Positions 1 through 10,204 of a DNA stretch of 37,421 nucleotides are shown here, piece by piece. Origin of the DNA: Monoraphidium neglectum (lineage: Eukaryota > Chlorophyta > Chlorophyceae > Sphaeropleales > Selenastraceae); contig NW_014013535.1 of the NCBI RefSeq assembly GCF_000611645.1, positions 1 through 37,421 on the forward strand. Reading direction: 5' to 3'. Position numbers and translations under genes: made by a program. The notes under the pieces are model-generated. The model did not search any database and was not told the DNA's origin. It worked only from the letters and a program-made list of their open reading frames with translations. Position 1 is the first letter of the stretch. Each line of letters begins with the position of its first letter.

Positions 1-408
1 GGGTTGGGGTGGGGTGGGGGTTGGATGGCGTTGAGCGGGATGCAGGGGCCGCTCAAGAGGGTTGGAGGGAAGGGGGCCAGCAAGGCGTCTGTGCGGGACC
101 GAGGCGCTGTGCTCTCTGCGCGACAGCCGTCCCGGGGCAGCACAGGGGAAGCGGACCCGCCCGGCCCACGGCAGCGCGCGGCGCGGCCGCGCCGTTCGGC
201 CGCGCCTGCAGCAGCGGCCCGGGATCCGTCCCGGCGCAGGCCCTCCTCTGCACGCCGGTGCCTGTCATCCGCGCGTTCTCCCAACCGGTCCCCTCGGCCC
301 GGCCCAGCCGCGCAGCAAGCCGCCGTCTAGCGGACAGCGCGCCGGTCCCACCCCTTCAGGAAAGGCACACCCTGCGCGCCCCCAAGGCCAGCGCGGCCGC
401 GCGCCCAC

Positions 409-3320
409 CTTGATCAGTGTGAAGGCGCCCATGACAAACGCGGTGACGAGGGTGACCGCCAGGTTGACCAGCTGGAAGGGCCTGACGCCGACCTTCTTTG
501 AGGGGAACACGATCTCGACGTCCGCCATTGGGGTCTCGCCAAACACCTGGTGGAGGAGGGGGGGGGGCGGGGCTGGGTGTGAGCGTGAGTTGGTAAGCGC
601 GTGTATGTGCGTGTGTTGTGCGTGTGTTGTGCGTGTGTTGTGTGTGTGCGCGCGTGTGTACGTGCGTGTGCGTGTGTGTATGCGTGCGTCAGTGTTTTTG
701 TGTCAGAGATGCTGGGTATGCCAGTGAGGCGAGCACAAGGGGGGACGGTGGTAGCTGGCAGGGCGGTCGTCCAGGTGGCCAGATCCTCAGGGGCCGGGGG
801 TGTTGGCTGTACCTTGACGTAAATGTTGCGGTAGTTGAGGATGCCCTGCATGCGCTCAAACTTGTTCTTGTTGGGGGCGTCGGAGCCCGCGGACGGGGCC
901 TTGCGCTCCGGCAGGGCGCGCCTGCGGTCAACAGCATGGTGACAATTAAGGGAGGGGGGCTGCAGGAACAGGGGACATGATGCGAAAAACGTGAACGCAT
1001 CTTAAGCCACGCGGCGGAGAATGGGTCTGCGGCTGGCGGCGGGGCGGTGGCCCGTACCCCTAACACCAGGGCGGTTGCTCTGTGCGCTGGGGAAGGGGTG
1101 CATTATGCCCCGCTCACCCCTGCACACACAGGCATAAGCCACACGCACACACCCACACACATACATACACACAATCACACGCAAACACATACACGTATAC
1201 ACACACACTCTCACACACAATCTCACACACACACACGCGCACACACACACACACACACACTGCACACACACACACACGCGCGCGCGCGCGCCCCCACCTG
1301 TACACCACCACCACGTCCTGGAAGGTCGGCTCCTGCAGCTCAACGGTCTCAGAAAACCCCTTGAGCAGTGACGTCACTGTTGGGAACCGCCGCTTCAGCG
1401 TCATCCGCTCCACCACCTAGTGCCGCGTGGCGGGCGCCGCGGCGAAGCAGCAGCGGCGACGGCGGCGGGGCACGAGGGTCGGCGGACGGCTGGGGCGCGC
1501 CAGCATCGATTCAAACTCTATTGCACCGCCGCGCAGTCCACCAAGCGATGCGGCCTGCCCGGGAATACACAAGTGCAACAAGTTTCGCCGACGGGCTCCC
1601 CGCCTTCCAAGCAGCATCGCGTGCACGTGCGCAGCTGCCCGCCACGCACCTCCCCTCCCCCCTCACCTTGGCATATCTGTGGTCCGACGCGATGTACTGC
1701 CCAGCCGTCACCTTGGCGCGCGCCACTGTGTACTGCCGCCGCAGCCTCGCCCCCTCATCCGCCGACGCCGAAGCGGCCGCGGCCGCAGCCGCCGCGGCCG
1801 CCGCCGCCGCGGGAGGCGGCGGCCGGCCGCCGGCCCAGGCGGGCAGCTTTGCGCGGAGCGCGTTGAGGGCCCGCACGAGCGTGTACTCGCAGAGCAGGTC
1901 GATCTTTTCCTGCCAAAATACGCCCTTGAGCTTGGCGAGGCCCAGCCCGCGGTGGAACACCAGGATGCGGTCGGCCACCTGGCGCGATGATGAGGGCGAT
2001 GTGTGCCGAGGGGTGACACGGCAGTTGGGCAGCATCGGTTGGGGCGGGCCAGTGGGGTGCGGCGCGGTGTCCGTGCACGGGGCCGCACCGCTGCCGCGAC
2101 GCAGCCTGACAGAGAGCGCCCAAGTCGCTCACACCCCCCATTCCTCAAAAGCGCATCACCCCCCCCCCCCCCGCCCTGCCTGTCATCGGCGCCCCACCTC
2201 CTCTGGCACGTGCTTCCGCAGCTCCCGCCTCTCAGGCGTCGACGCCCAGAACCTCTTGAGCAGCTTCTCGTCCATGTAGCCCCACTCCACCTCCAGCGGC
2301 AGCGTCAGCTTGAAGGACTCGGACAGGGCCAGCTCCCACTCGGCGCGGGTGAGCATGTGGTAGTGGCTGGCGCGCAGAACATCAAAGACGTCGCCCACAA
2401 ATTCAAGCTCCTGGATGGAGGGGTTTGGTGGTCGAGGGGCGCGGAGGCGGAGGGGCACGGGTCGGCGGGCGGGGGGTGGGCGGAAGTGTATGGGCGGCAG
2501 GGATGCGCCGGGGCGTGCGAGGGTGTGGGTGTGTGTACGCGGGTGTGTGGTGTGAGGACGAGAGAGCGAGCGCGTGCGCCGCAAATACTCAAGGCCAGCG
2601 TGGGTGTTGCAAAGCAAAAGGGGGGATGGCATGACACGCGTTTGCGCTCCGGCCCCGCTCCTGTCCCCCCCTCCCGACAGGCCACTGCAGGTGGCGACCA
2701 CACATCAGCGCACTTTTGTGTCGAGGACGCTTGTGGTGGGCATGCCCTTCGAGTTGCGCTGCAGGTACACCTGGTTGCGCGCGCCGCTGGCAAACGGCAG
2801 GAAATTGGTGCGCATGCGCTCCTGCGCAGTGGAGGGGGGGCAGCAGCGTCGTCGTGGGGATGGGGCGCATTGAGGCTGCGCGGCGCAGCCCCGCTTACTG
2901 CGAGCCGTGCCGAAGGCGCGTGAAGGCGCCGGGAATTGCCAAGGCTGTCGTCTGCGCTGTGTGCACGGTGCGTCGCTTGTGTTCGGCAGTGTCGGCTGAC
3001 CCCGCTGCGCAGCTGCTTCCCAACTGTAGCCGCTGCTGGCGCTGATGTCATCTGGTAACCAAGCTCGAGTGTCAAACGCAACCACGAGCCATGCCGCCAA
3101 ACAGAGCCAGGGGAGCGGCTGATAGGCTGAAGGCAGCAGCTGTGCGGAAGCTGCTTGCCTTGAGGTCCATGAAGTCAAAAGACGCCACCCCCTCCATGAG
3201 TTTGACCAGGTCGTCGAACTTTGGTCGGTCATCGGGCGCCAGCCGGCCGCGCAGTGCGGCGAGCAGCTCTTCGCTTGGGAGGCTGACATGCTTGTCGGGG
3301 TGCATCACCAGGGTGTCGAC
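409..3320 (-). CDS. DUF3754-family membrane protein (partial, C-terminus off left edge)
   Basis: Seven exons agree in phase: 3159-3320, 2714-2821, 2198-2410, 1667-1978, 1298-1416, 813-921 and 409-546 (1161 nt, 387 residues). More 3' exons must lie left of base 1. The order matches DUF3754 (PF12576, TMEM143-like). An N-terminal LLAALRGRLAPDD helix region is followed by FDFMDLKERMRTNFLPFAS, then the core with FERMQGILNYRNIYVK and VFGETPMADVEIVFPSKKV. That core corresponds to the family's 'lFknIPmaDlE.lfP' block. A hydrophobic segment (LVNLAVTLVTAFVMGAF) begins just before the edge, so this is probably an organelle or other membrane protein of unknown function. Odd points: an alanine run of about 13 residues near 1780-1810, a GC-AG intron (donor at 3158, AAG|GCAAGC), and long GT/CA tracts in three introns. 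The true start is probably in an exon right of 3320 and was not resolved. Family call fairly sure; function unknown. Confidence 0.72.
600..692 (+). repeat. (GT)n-rich microsatellite in DUF3754 intron
   Basis: An imperfect GT/GC dinucleotide tract lies inside the intron 547-812. In the transcript (minus strand) it reads as a CA-rich tract downstream of exon 813-921. It is complementary to the CA-rich tract at 1138-1290. Confidence 0.9.
1138..1290 (+). repeat. (CA)n-rich microsatellite in DUF3754 intron
   Basis: About 150 bp of imperfect CA dinucleotides, ending in a short (CG)n run at about 1276-1290, sits inside the intron 922-1297 immediately after the 5' splice site of exon 1298-1416. The transcript therefore carries a UG-rich tract at the start of that intron. 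The long His/Thr and Val/Cys reading frames over it are repeat artefacts. Confidence 0.93.
2517..2566 (+). repeat. GT-rich tract in DUF3754 intron
   Basis: A shorter imperfect GT tract lies in the intron 2411-2713, CA-rich in the transcript. It is a third dinucleotide tract in the same gene, with the same polarity as the 600-692 tract. Confidence 0.7.
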
Positions 3321-4329
3321 CTTTTGGGGGGAACGCGGGAATGGGCGGCGGCGCCGCGACCGGCGCGGCCGCATGGGTGGGGTGGACGTGAGTGATGTGC
3401 GGGCGCGTGGCGAAGGTGGAAGGCGGAGTCTGCGCGGGGGCGGGGCAGCGGATCTTTGGAACGGAGTGTCTGCCGCCTCATTAGTGGCGCAGGGGTGCGA
3501 GCGGCAGCCGCCCGGAAGTGCTTTGGGCTGCTGCATCCGTCGTGCGTTGAAACGCGAGGGTTGTAATGGAGTGCAACTGGTTTGCTCCACATTGTCGTTT
3601 GCGGCTGGCACATCAACATGCCTCTCGACCGCTTGCACAACCGCGATGCTGCTTGGTTGTGCAAGCGATCAAGGCCCTGGATAGGCGCGCACTATCGCTG
3701 CGCAAGGCTCCAGCGCCCGCTTCGCCCGCAAGCACTGGTGCACTGGCAGCATCTGTCACGCCCTTGGGCCAGGCCGGCGACGGGGATGCCGCTGCAAGGT
3801 GCGGGCGCCTGACCATGCGCTCGCAGCCGGCACTAGATAATCCTACATCGCTCATGCTATCATCTCGAGCGCTAGCAACGCGCTGCAACGCAATTTTTAG
3901 ATCGAAGCAGTCACCAGTCCTCACCCGGCCATTGTGTTGCCCCGCATGCGACATCTCGTTGCGCTGCAGAAATAAAGACCCCGCATGAACTCTCCAAAAA
4001 GCCTCGGACCGTTAGATCGCCCCAACTGTTGTGGCCACACCAGAGGGACGGCTGCCGAGCTTCGAAGGCGCAGCAACTAATAGCTGTGGGTCGACTGAGC
4101 GATTGCGCTTGCTGGGACCATCTCGGCGTGGGCCTGACCGGCAGCAAGTGGTGCAGCAGCTTCCGAGGAACTGCTCGCTGTGCACACGCCGTCCACACAG
4201 CTCTAGCAAAACGACGGCAAAAGGTGTAGTAAAATATTGTGAGATATAGCGGTTTGCTGAAGCGTTTGTGCAGCGAAGCCAAGCGTGGAGAGACAGTGGT
4301 AGGAGGGCTGGAGGCAGCCTTACAGAGGA
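3321..4329. other. Intergenic / 5' region, no supported gene
   Basis: No reading frame here has clear coding character. The region must hold the unresolved 5' exon(s) and promoter of the minus-strand DUF3754 gene and the promoter of the plus-strand glycosidase. Candidate minus-strand frames between 3570 and 3954 carry no motif that would make one a convincing first exon. Confidence 0.5.
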
Positions 4330-7300
4330 ATGACTGGCATCATGCCAGTAAGATGGCTATTTCTAGTGGCTATAGGGCTCCTCGTAGCGCCGGAGCTGGC
4401 CCGCGGGCAGAAGCTCGGTTCCTCTCGCTGCGCGATGCTCAGCGGCAAGGGGCGAACTCTGTGCGCCAAGTACGTATCATCAAGAGACTCTTACTCCAAG
4501 TTCTCAGCGGCAACGGAGTGGGCCCGCTACGCCACGGACTCTTGTGCGCAGTGGCAGGGCAGGGCTCGTTGGGGCCGAAGAGGCCGGAAGCTCCTATCAT
4601 GCACGGCAGTAACGCATTAAATGATTGTGACAATTCAATCAGGCATGCACCCACGCCCTCACTCCCTGCTCCTGCGACATTGATGTGCGCGTTGCTTGCT
4701 GCTCGCTCGCAGACCTGTGCTCTGGCATCACACCTCTGTGTCTGAACCAGGACATTCAGAGCCCCAGGCCCTTCAATACCACCTGCCGTGTGGTGCCGGA
4801 CAACACGCCATGCGGAGATACGCCGTCGAGCGTGGCTTATTGCCAAGCAGGCGTTTGCTCATGTGCGCAGCCAGAGGGCGAATGGCCCAATAATCGACTG
4901 CCTGGCAGCTGCAGCAGCTTGCGGCCCCGAGGGAGTGAGACGGCGCAGCCTGGGATGAGAGAAAGATTGTTCAAGGTTGATTGGTGGCGACGTTTGTGAA
5001 GCGGCTGCATGGGGCAGGGCATTACAGACCTGGAGCTGTCACTCACTCTACAACCCACCCTTCGCCTTGCGCACATTCTTGGCCCAAAACCCCTGTTTGC
5101 ACCGCAGATCTGACAACAGGCGCGCCCATCCCCTCGCGAGCCGACATAGAAGAGGCGCTGGACGAGCGGGCGCGCATGTTTGACTCCACCACTACCACTT
5201 ACTACCCAATGCAGCTGCAGCAGGTCGGCGGCGGCGGCGGCGTCAACGGCGGCGGCAGCCAGGCTTTTGGCCCAGCGCTCAACATGAGTGTGTGGGTCGA
5301 CTATGACACCATCGGCCGCTACATCCCCGCGTCGTTTATAGGCATCAGCAGAGAGTACACAAACGAGTCTGTCTTTTGGGACCGCAACCTCGAGGCGTGG
5401 GGCCCGATCCTCGACGTGCTGGGCCCGAGCCCGGTGATCCGCATCGGCGGCGCCAGCCAGGAGGCGCTCACCGCGCCACCGACGGCCGACTACCTGCGGT
5501 CCCTGGTGACGCTGCACTGTGCCCTGGGGGTGCGGTACATCATCGGGCTGCCGCTGTTCCAGAATGCGCCGGCGCTGGCGCTGTCGGTCAAGCAGGCGTT
5601 TGACAACGCGTTTGCTAACTTTCCGAGCGCCATCATATCGTACGAACTCGGCAATGAGGTGCGCTGTCCCACCTACAGCGCGTGCTTCCTGACTACGGGG
5701 TGTCACATGCTGTTAATGATGTATGCTGCGGCTTGGAAATGGCACGGTCTGGCTGGTGATCGCGTTGCAACTGGCGACAGCGCCTAGCAGCAAAGCACTC
5801 GAGGTTGCCAGCCCTCGTGACCGCCCACCCACTCGCTACTTAAACCATGGATCCCAAACCCTAAACCCTGAACCCTGAAGCCTAACCTCGGAATCCTCGC
5901 CCTCCCCTTCCTCCCTTGTGAACCCCGCAGCCCAATTACTGGCCGTCTGGCGGCTCGGGCGCGTTTATCTGGGGCACCGGTCAGACCGTCTGCACAGCCA
6001 TAAACTACCCCAGGCAGCCAGACCTTGTCCCAAATGGTGCCGGCATCTTCAGGCCGCCCGGCACCAACGGCGCGGCTGGTAACTACTACCTTTACAACAA
6101 CTACCGCCCGACTTACCAGCCGTTCAACGCGACCCAGGTCTGCTACACTCCTCGCACCCTGGACTTCTACCCAGGGTGGCAGCGGTACGCGCAGTACTTT
6201 GCCATCGCAGCAAACACGGCCACCGGTTGCAATGGGCCGCAGACACCTGAGCAGGCGCTGTGGGCGCGGCCCTACTGGGGGCCGACCCAGCGGCGGCAGA
6301 ACATCATATCGGGACCGGGCTGGGGGGATCTGAGGGTGGGGGCGCAGAACATCACGCAGCTCATCAACCTTGCAAGGGGTTGCTATTGGTACGAGGCCAC
6401 GGTGAGTCAAGCCGCCACGGCCAGGGTGCTGTGACTTGCAGAGGGCAGCATTGCACGCCGCAACCCTACGGGCGGGTGTGAGTGCGCGTTCCTGCTGAGT
6501 TGTCAGCCTGTTGGCAGAGACTCTGGGCTGTTGTTGGCTGCAGCTTTGCTGGGTGAGCAGCTGGACGGCCCAGTTTGAGGAAATCCATCACGCGAATTAT
6601 TTTCCTGCTCGCGCCTGCCCACGCGCCCTTCCCCCCCCCCCAAACACACCCCTTCAGGTGCATTACTACACCCGGGTCAGCAACGCCAATGCGACCATTG
6701 CAGATCTGCTGGACGACCTCAGACTGGACGAGGCGGTGCGTGACGTGTCCCTCATTGTTAATGGCATCGTCAACTCCGACCAGTCGCGCCCGGCCTCTGA
6801 GTCATCGCGCGTCCGAATCACTGAGGCCGGCTCCGTCTCGGGCGGCGGCAAGAGCGGCGTTTCCAACGTGTTTGCGGCGGCGATCTGGACGGCCGAGGTC
6901 GCCTTCCGCTTTGCCGCAGCGGGCGTCGTCGGCATCAACTTCCACTGGGGCAACGCGGGCACGTACCAGTACCCGGGTGCGGAGCCGGCGTACATCGGCG
7001 TGAGCAACCGCTTCCTCAACAACGACGCCAACAGGCCCTACCCAGTGGTGCGCGCGCCGTGGTACGGCTACCTGCTGTTCTCGCGCGCGACCGGCAACAA
7101 CGGCCAGGCTGTTGTGCTCAATGTGCCGGTGCCGTCGCAGTTCGGGCCCTTCGGCCCAAACTGCTCGGATGCCGTCAACGTGTACACGTTCTTGCTGCCA
7201 GGCACTAGCGAGATCAGTGTCACCATCATCAACAAGGGGGAGTCCATCAACTGCCAGATCGCCATTGCGCTGAACGGGAAGTTCCCAAACGGCACCGTCA

Positions 7301-7920
7301 CCCGGCTGCTGCCCGGCCGGGACGGCATGCGCTCCACCAGCGGCATCACGTGGGGCGGCACGACGTACGAGGGCTCGACCAACGGCCGCCTGCGCGGCAC
7401 CCCGCGCAGCGAGGTGGCGGTGGGCGTGTTCAACGACCCGGAAGTCGGCAACTGGACGACGACTTACACCGTCGACGTGCCGCCGGCGAGCGCCGCGCTG
7501 CTGCTGGTGCCCACCGCGGACGGCGGCACGGAGACGAGCGAGCCCGCGCGGCTGACGCCCGAGGAGCAGGAGCAGGCGGATTACGAGAAGCGGCAGCGGG
7601 CGAACGCGGGGCTGTTTGTTCCCGCGCTGCCGCCGGTGTACGGGTCGCTGGGGACGCAGTATCGCGCCGTGTTTGGCCAGAATGCAGAGGCGGAGAGGGT
7701 GGGGCGCGGGCAGTACGCGCTCCAGTCCGATGGCACGTACCGCCCCGTCAACACGCCGCTGCCCAGCGGGCCTGTGACGCAGGGCGCGCCGAAGGACGGT
7801 GGTGCCGGCATAAGGCAGGCCAACGGCGCTTGCCCTGGGATCCAAAAGATCATGGACGTTCAAAGAAAGGGCACTCTGGAGCGCAACCTGTTTGGCCAGG
7901 GCCAGAGGAGGAGGCACTGA
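4330..7920 (+). CDS. Secreted GH79-type glycosidase (beta-glucuronidase/heparanase-like)
   Basis: The predicted enzyme cleaves glucuronide-type linkages outside the cell or in a vacuole. ATG 4330 opens a signal peptide (WLFLVAIGLLVAPELARG). A Cys-rich exon follows at about 4713-4862 (LCSGITPLCLNQ, VAYCQAGVC), then the catalytic exons 5108-5658, 5931-6401 and 6658-7920 (stop TGA). The acid/base Glu lies in SYELGNE (GAG 5656-5658); after splicing this reads ELGNEPNYW, the GH79 GNEP signature. The probable nucleophile is the Glu in RITEAGSVSGGGKSGVSN (GAG 6823-6825), equivalent to the family's E.(N/G)..SGGG..GVSD block. A beta-rich C-terminal part (VVLNVPVPSQFG, VTIINKG) fits the GH79 C-terminal domain. 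The last three exons join in phase 0. The joins among the first three exons are not firmly settled: both acceptors (4713, 5108) need phase 1. Exact substrate is unknown. Confidence 0.8.
5856..5884 (+). repeat. Degenerate telomere-type repeats (CCCTAAA-like) in GH79 intron
   Basis: AAACCCTAAACCCTGAACCC followed by further CCTGAA/CCTAA units lies in the intron 5659-5930. The unit resembles the plant/green-algal telomere motif TTTAGGG read on the other strand. About four imperfect copies are visible. Confidence 0.75.
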
Positions 7921-8922
7921 TGTGCTTGTGCTACAAAGCCGCGTGCATCTGCTGGGTGAAGGTTTGCAACCTTGCAGCTGCAGCTTTGGGGGGGGGGCTC
8001 AAAACCCACATCACTAATAAGGGAGTCTCTCTGTGCCTGTATATGTCAAATCACATAATGAGGCTGAAATAACGCCTCCATTCCTCATGCTTACATCGTG
8101 GTTATTTTGATTGGTAGCTGAATTGAGGTTGTCCTCAGGTGATTAGTCAGCCCACGCAGAGTGCGCTGGCCTTGACATGCACTGCCAGCCCAGTGCCGCT
8201 GTATGGGGTTCTGCGCCCTGCTTTGGGTGCGCCTTGCTGTGTTGCTGCAAAGTACCTCAAACCCCTTACCCTCTTGATTGTTTCCCCTTACATCGCCGCG
8301 TCTGGCTTGTCGAATTGGAACTACTTCGTCACATTTTTGGGAGCCCTTCGCTGCCCTCAGCGGTCACAGGTGCTCAACCTCACCGCACGTGGCCTTTCAG
8401 GTTTCATGGTTAACTTGATGTTTACAAGTGTCAAACCACAACTTATCGAGTATTTGACATGTACTTGACAGTCCTAGCAGGCAACAAGCAGCGCTTTCGC
8501 CCCTGGCGCCAACGCGCACAGACGCCTTGCATAGTGTGACTGCTGGGTGACATGCAACGTTGAATGACATATAATTTGATGTCACAGCCTACCATCGGCA
8601 GGGGTTGCTTCTTTCCGCTTCGTATCCAGGCTTATGATGCTATGATCAAGCATCTTGACTAACCTGCCGCACCGGACTGCAGCAGCATGTCATGTGTGCA
8701 ACCGATGACCGACAGCGCACACCACTAGCATTTCAGGGACATGTGGAATTTTTGTTACAGAGCATCACCGTGTGCCGATATCTACTCTCAGGCTCTCACA
8801 CAAGCAGCCGCCCAGCCTGTGTGCAACCTGTGATCTCTAAGCGAGACAGGCTCCTTGAAACCTGTGTGATACTCATGGATTATATGGATGATGGTGCGTG
8901 CTTGAGCTCTTGAAGATCACAG
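7921..8922. other. 3' region of glycosidase and intergenic sequence
   Basis: AT content is higher than in the flanking exons, and no frame with domain-like content is visible. The region should contain the glycosidase 3'UTR and the promoter or first exon(s) of the next gene. I see no clear TGTAA on the plus strand close to the stop. Confidence 0.5.
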
Positions 8923-9880
8923 GTCCGGCCACACGGCGCGAAATCCACGCGCATCATATACAACCTCGCAGATGCCCCACCTCCGCTGGACAGCCTGTCA
9001 GAGCAGGTTAATGCAGTTGGCATTGCCACTGCGGCTTGCGGCAACAATCCCGTGGCAGCGCCGAGAAGGGGCGCAGCGTGCGCAGCGGGCGACGAGGAGC
9101 AGCTGCCAATGGCATCGACCACGGCTATTGGGAGCAAGGCGAATCTAGCGAGCGTGTCTTCACCACAACAACCCATTATCCGGCGGGGCTTCTTCGACGC
9201 CAAACCCAAGCAGCAGGTGCGTTGTATGGGCCAGCAAGTTCGAACGCAGCGCACTGCAAGGCTCTGCTGCTGCAGCCAAATGCAGTCCAATTTGATTCCA
9301 TCCCCTCATATTTATCCACATTCAGGGTCACGGTCCCCAGAAGGCAGGCCGCAGCACGGGTGCAGCCGCAGTGCCTCTACTGCGCGCAGCCGCCAGGAGC
9401 CCGGCTGCGTCCGGGCCCGCCGCTCGTACCGGGGCGCCCTCAATCCCAGACTTTCTGATGCTGCCGCCCGATGGGCGGCGCGCGGCGCGCGACCAGCTGG
9501 TTGAGGCGCTGCGGCCCACGCAGGGCATGCTGGCCCAGATCTCATCGGATCCAGTGCTGGCGGCCGGCTTTGAGGACCCTGAGGTCATGGCGGCGGTGGC
9601 CGAGGTGGCGGCCGACCCCGCCGCGCTAGCAAAGCACCGTGGCAACGCCAAAGTGATGCGGTTCTATGCAGCAATGGGCGGCTTGGTGGGCGGCAGGCTG
9701 GAGGAGATAGGCAACAGCGACGGCGGCAGCGGCAAGGGCGGGGGCAGCGGGGGCCATCCGGACAAGGCCGGCGGGCGGCAGGTGGAGGCGGCAGTGGTGC
9801 CTCTGGCACGTGTCGCGGCGGCGGGTGGGCAGCACCACCAGCATCAGCAGCAGCGCATGGAGGTGCGTTGGCGGGAATGA
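8923..9880 (+). CDS. STI1/HIP-type DP-domain protein (5' end uncertain)
   Basis: Two exons in phase 0: about 8923-9216 (donor CAG|GTGCGT) and 9326-9880 (TGA 9878-9880). The N-terminal exon ends in IIRRGFFDAKPKQ. The second exon has a Pro/Ala-rich linker, then LVEALRPTQGMLAQISSDPV and FEDPEVMAAVAEVAADPAAL with HRGNAKVMRFYAAMG. This series of DP motifs with 'N.KVM' matches the STI1/Hsp70-interacting-protein C-terminal domain, which binds Hsp70-type chaperones or hydrophobic segments of clients. A Gly/Ser-rich and Gln/His-rich tail follows. No TPR is visible. The start is unclear: ATG 9109 (MASTTAIGSK) is a possible start, but the frame stays open to an acceptor at 8922 with coding-like IIYNLADAPPPLDS, suggesting further upstream exon(s). 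A donor at 9862 (GAG|GTGCGT) could also continue the gene to the right. Confidence 0.55.
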
Positions 9881-10204
9881 GGGCATCAGCTTACAAAGGT
9901 GCATATGATGGGAAGTAACATGTCTTGGTTTTCAGGGGTTGACGTCCAGAGCGTTGCGCAAAGATGCGTGCAAGCACAGAGCGCAAGTTTTGGTGCGGGC
10001 AACCATGATGCTTGGGGTGCGTGTGTCAGCCAGCTGGGTAAAAATTGAGTCCATCACGCTGATCAGATTGCGTGGGTACATACAACTTCAGCTATGGCAG
10101 TGTTATGCCTGACTTGCCGGCTTTGGCGCAGTTTGTTTGCCCTAGGCGGGGTGCGCTGCACTACTGAATGCAGGGCGGCTACCTGCCAAATCGCTTGTCA
10201 GGCA
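9881..10204. other. Convergent intergenic region
   Basis: This lies between the 3' ends of the STI1-type gene (plus) and the phosphatase gene (minus). TTACA at 9891-9895 reads TGTAA on the minus strand, a possible poly(A) signal for the phosphatase about 310 nt after its stop. No coding frame is supported. Confidence 0.45.

Noticed and set aside
1047..1420. Open frames giving His/Thr-rich peptides
   Set aside because: They are translations of the CA dinucleotide repeat inside an intron.
8139..8468. 109-codon frame with hydrophobic stretches
   Set aside because: No family motif, no splice context and low coding character. It is most likely chance in a more AT-rich intergenic stretch.
9225..9260. 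tRNA-like B-box (AGTTCGAACGC)
   Set aside because: No matching A-box or cloverleaf could be built, and it lies in the intron of the STI1-type gene.
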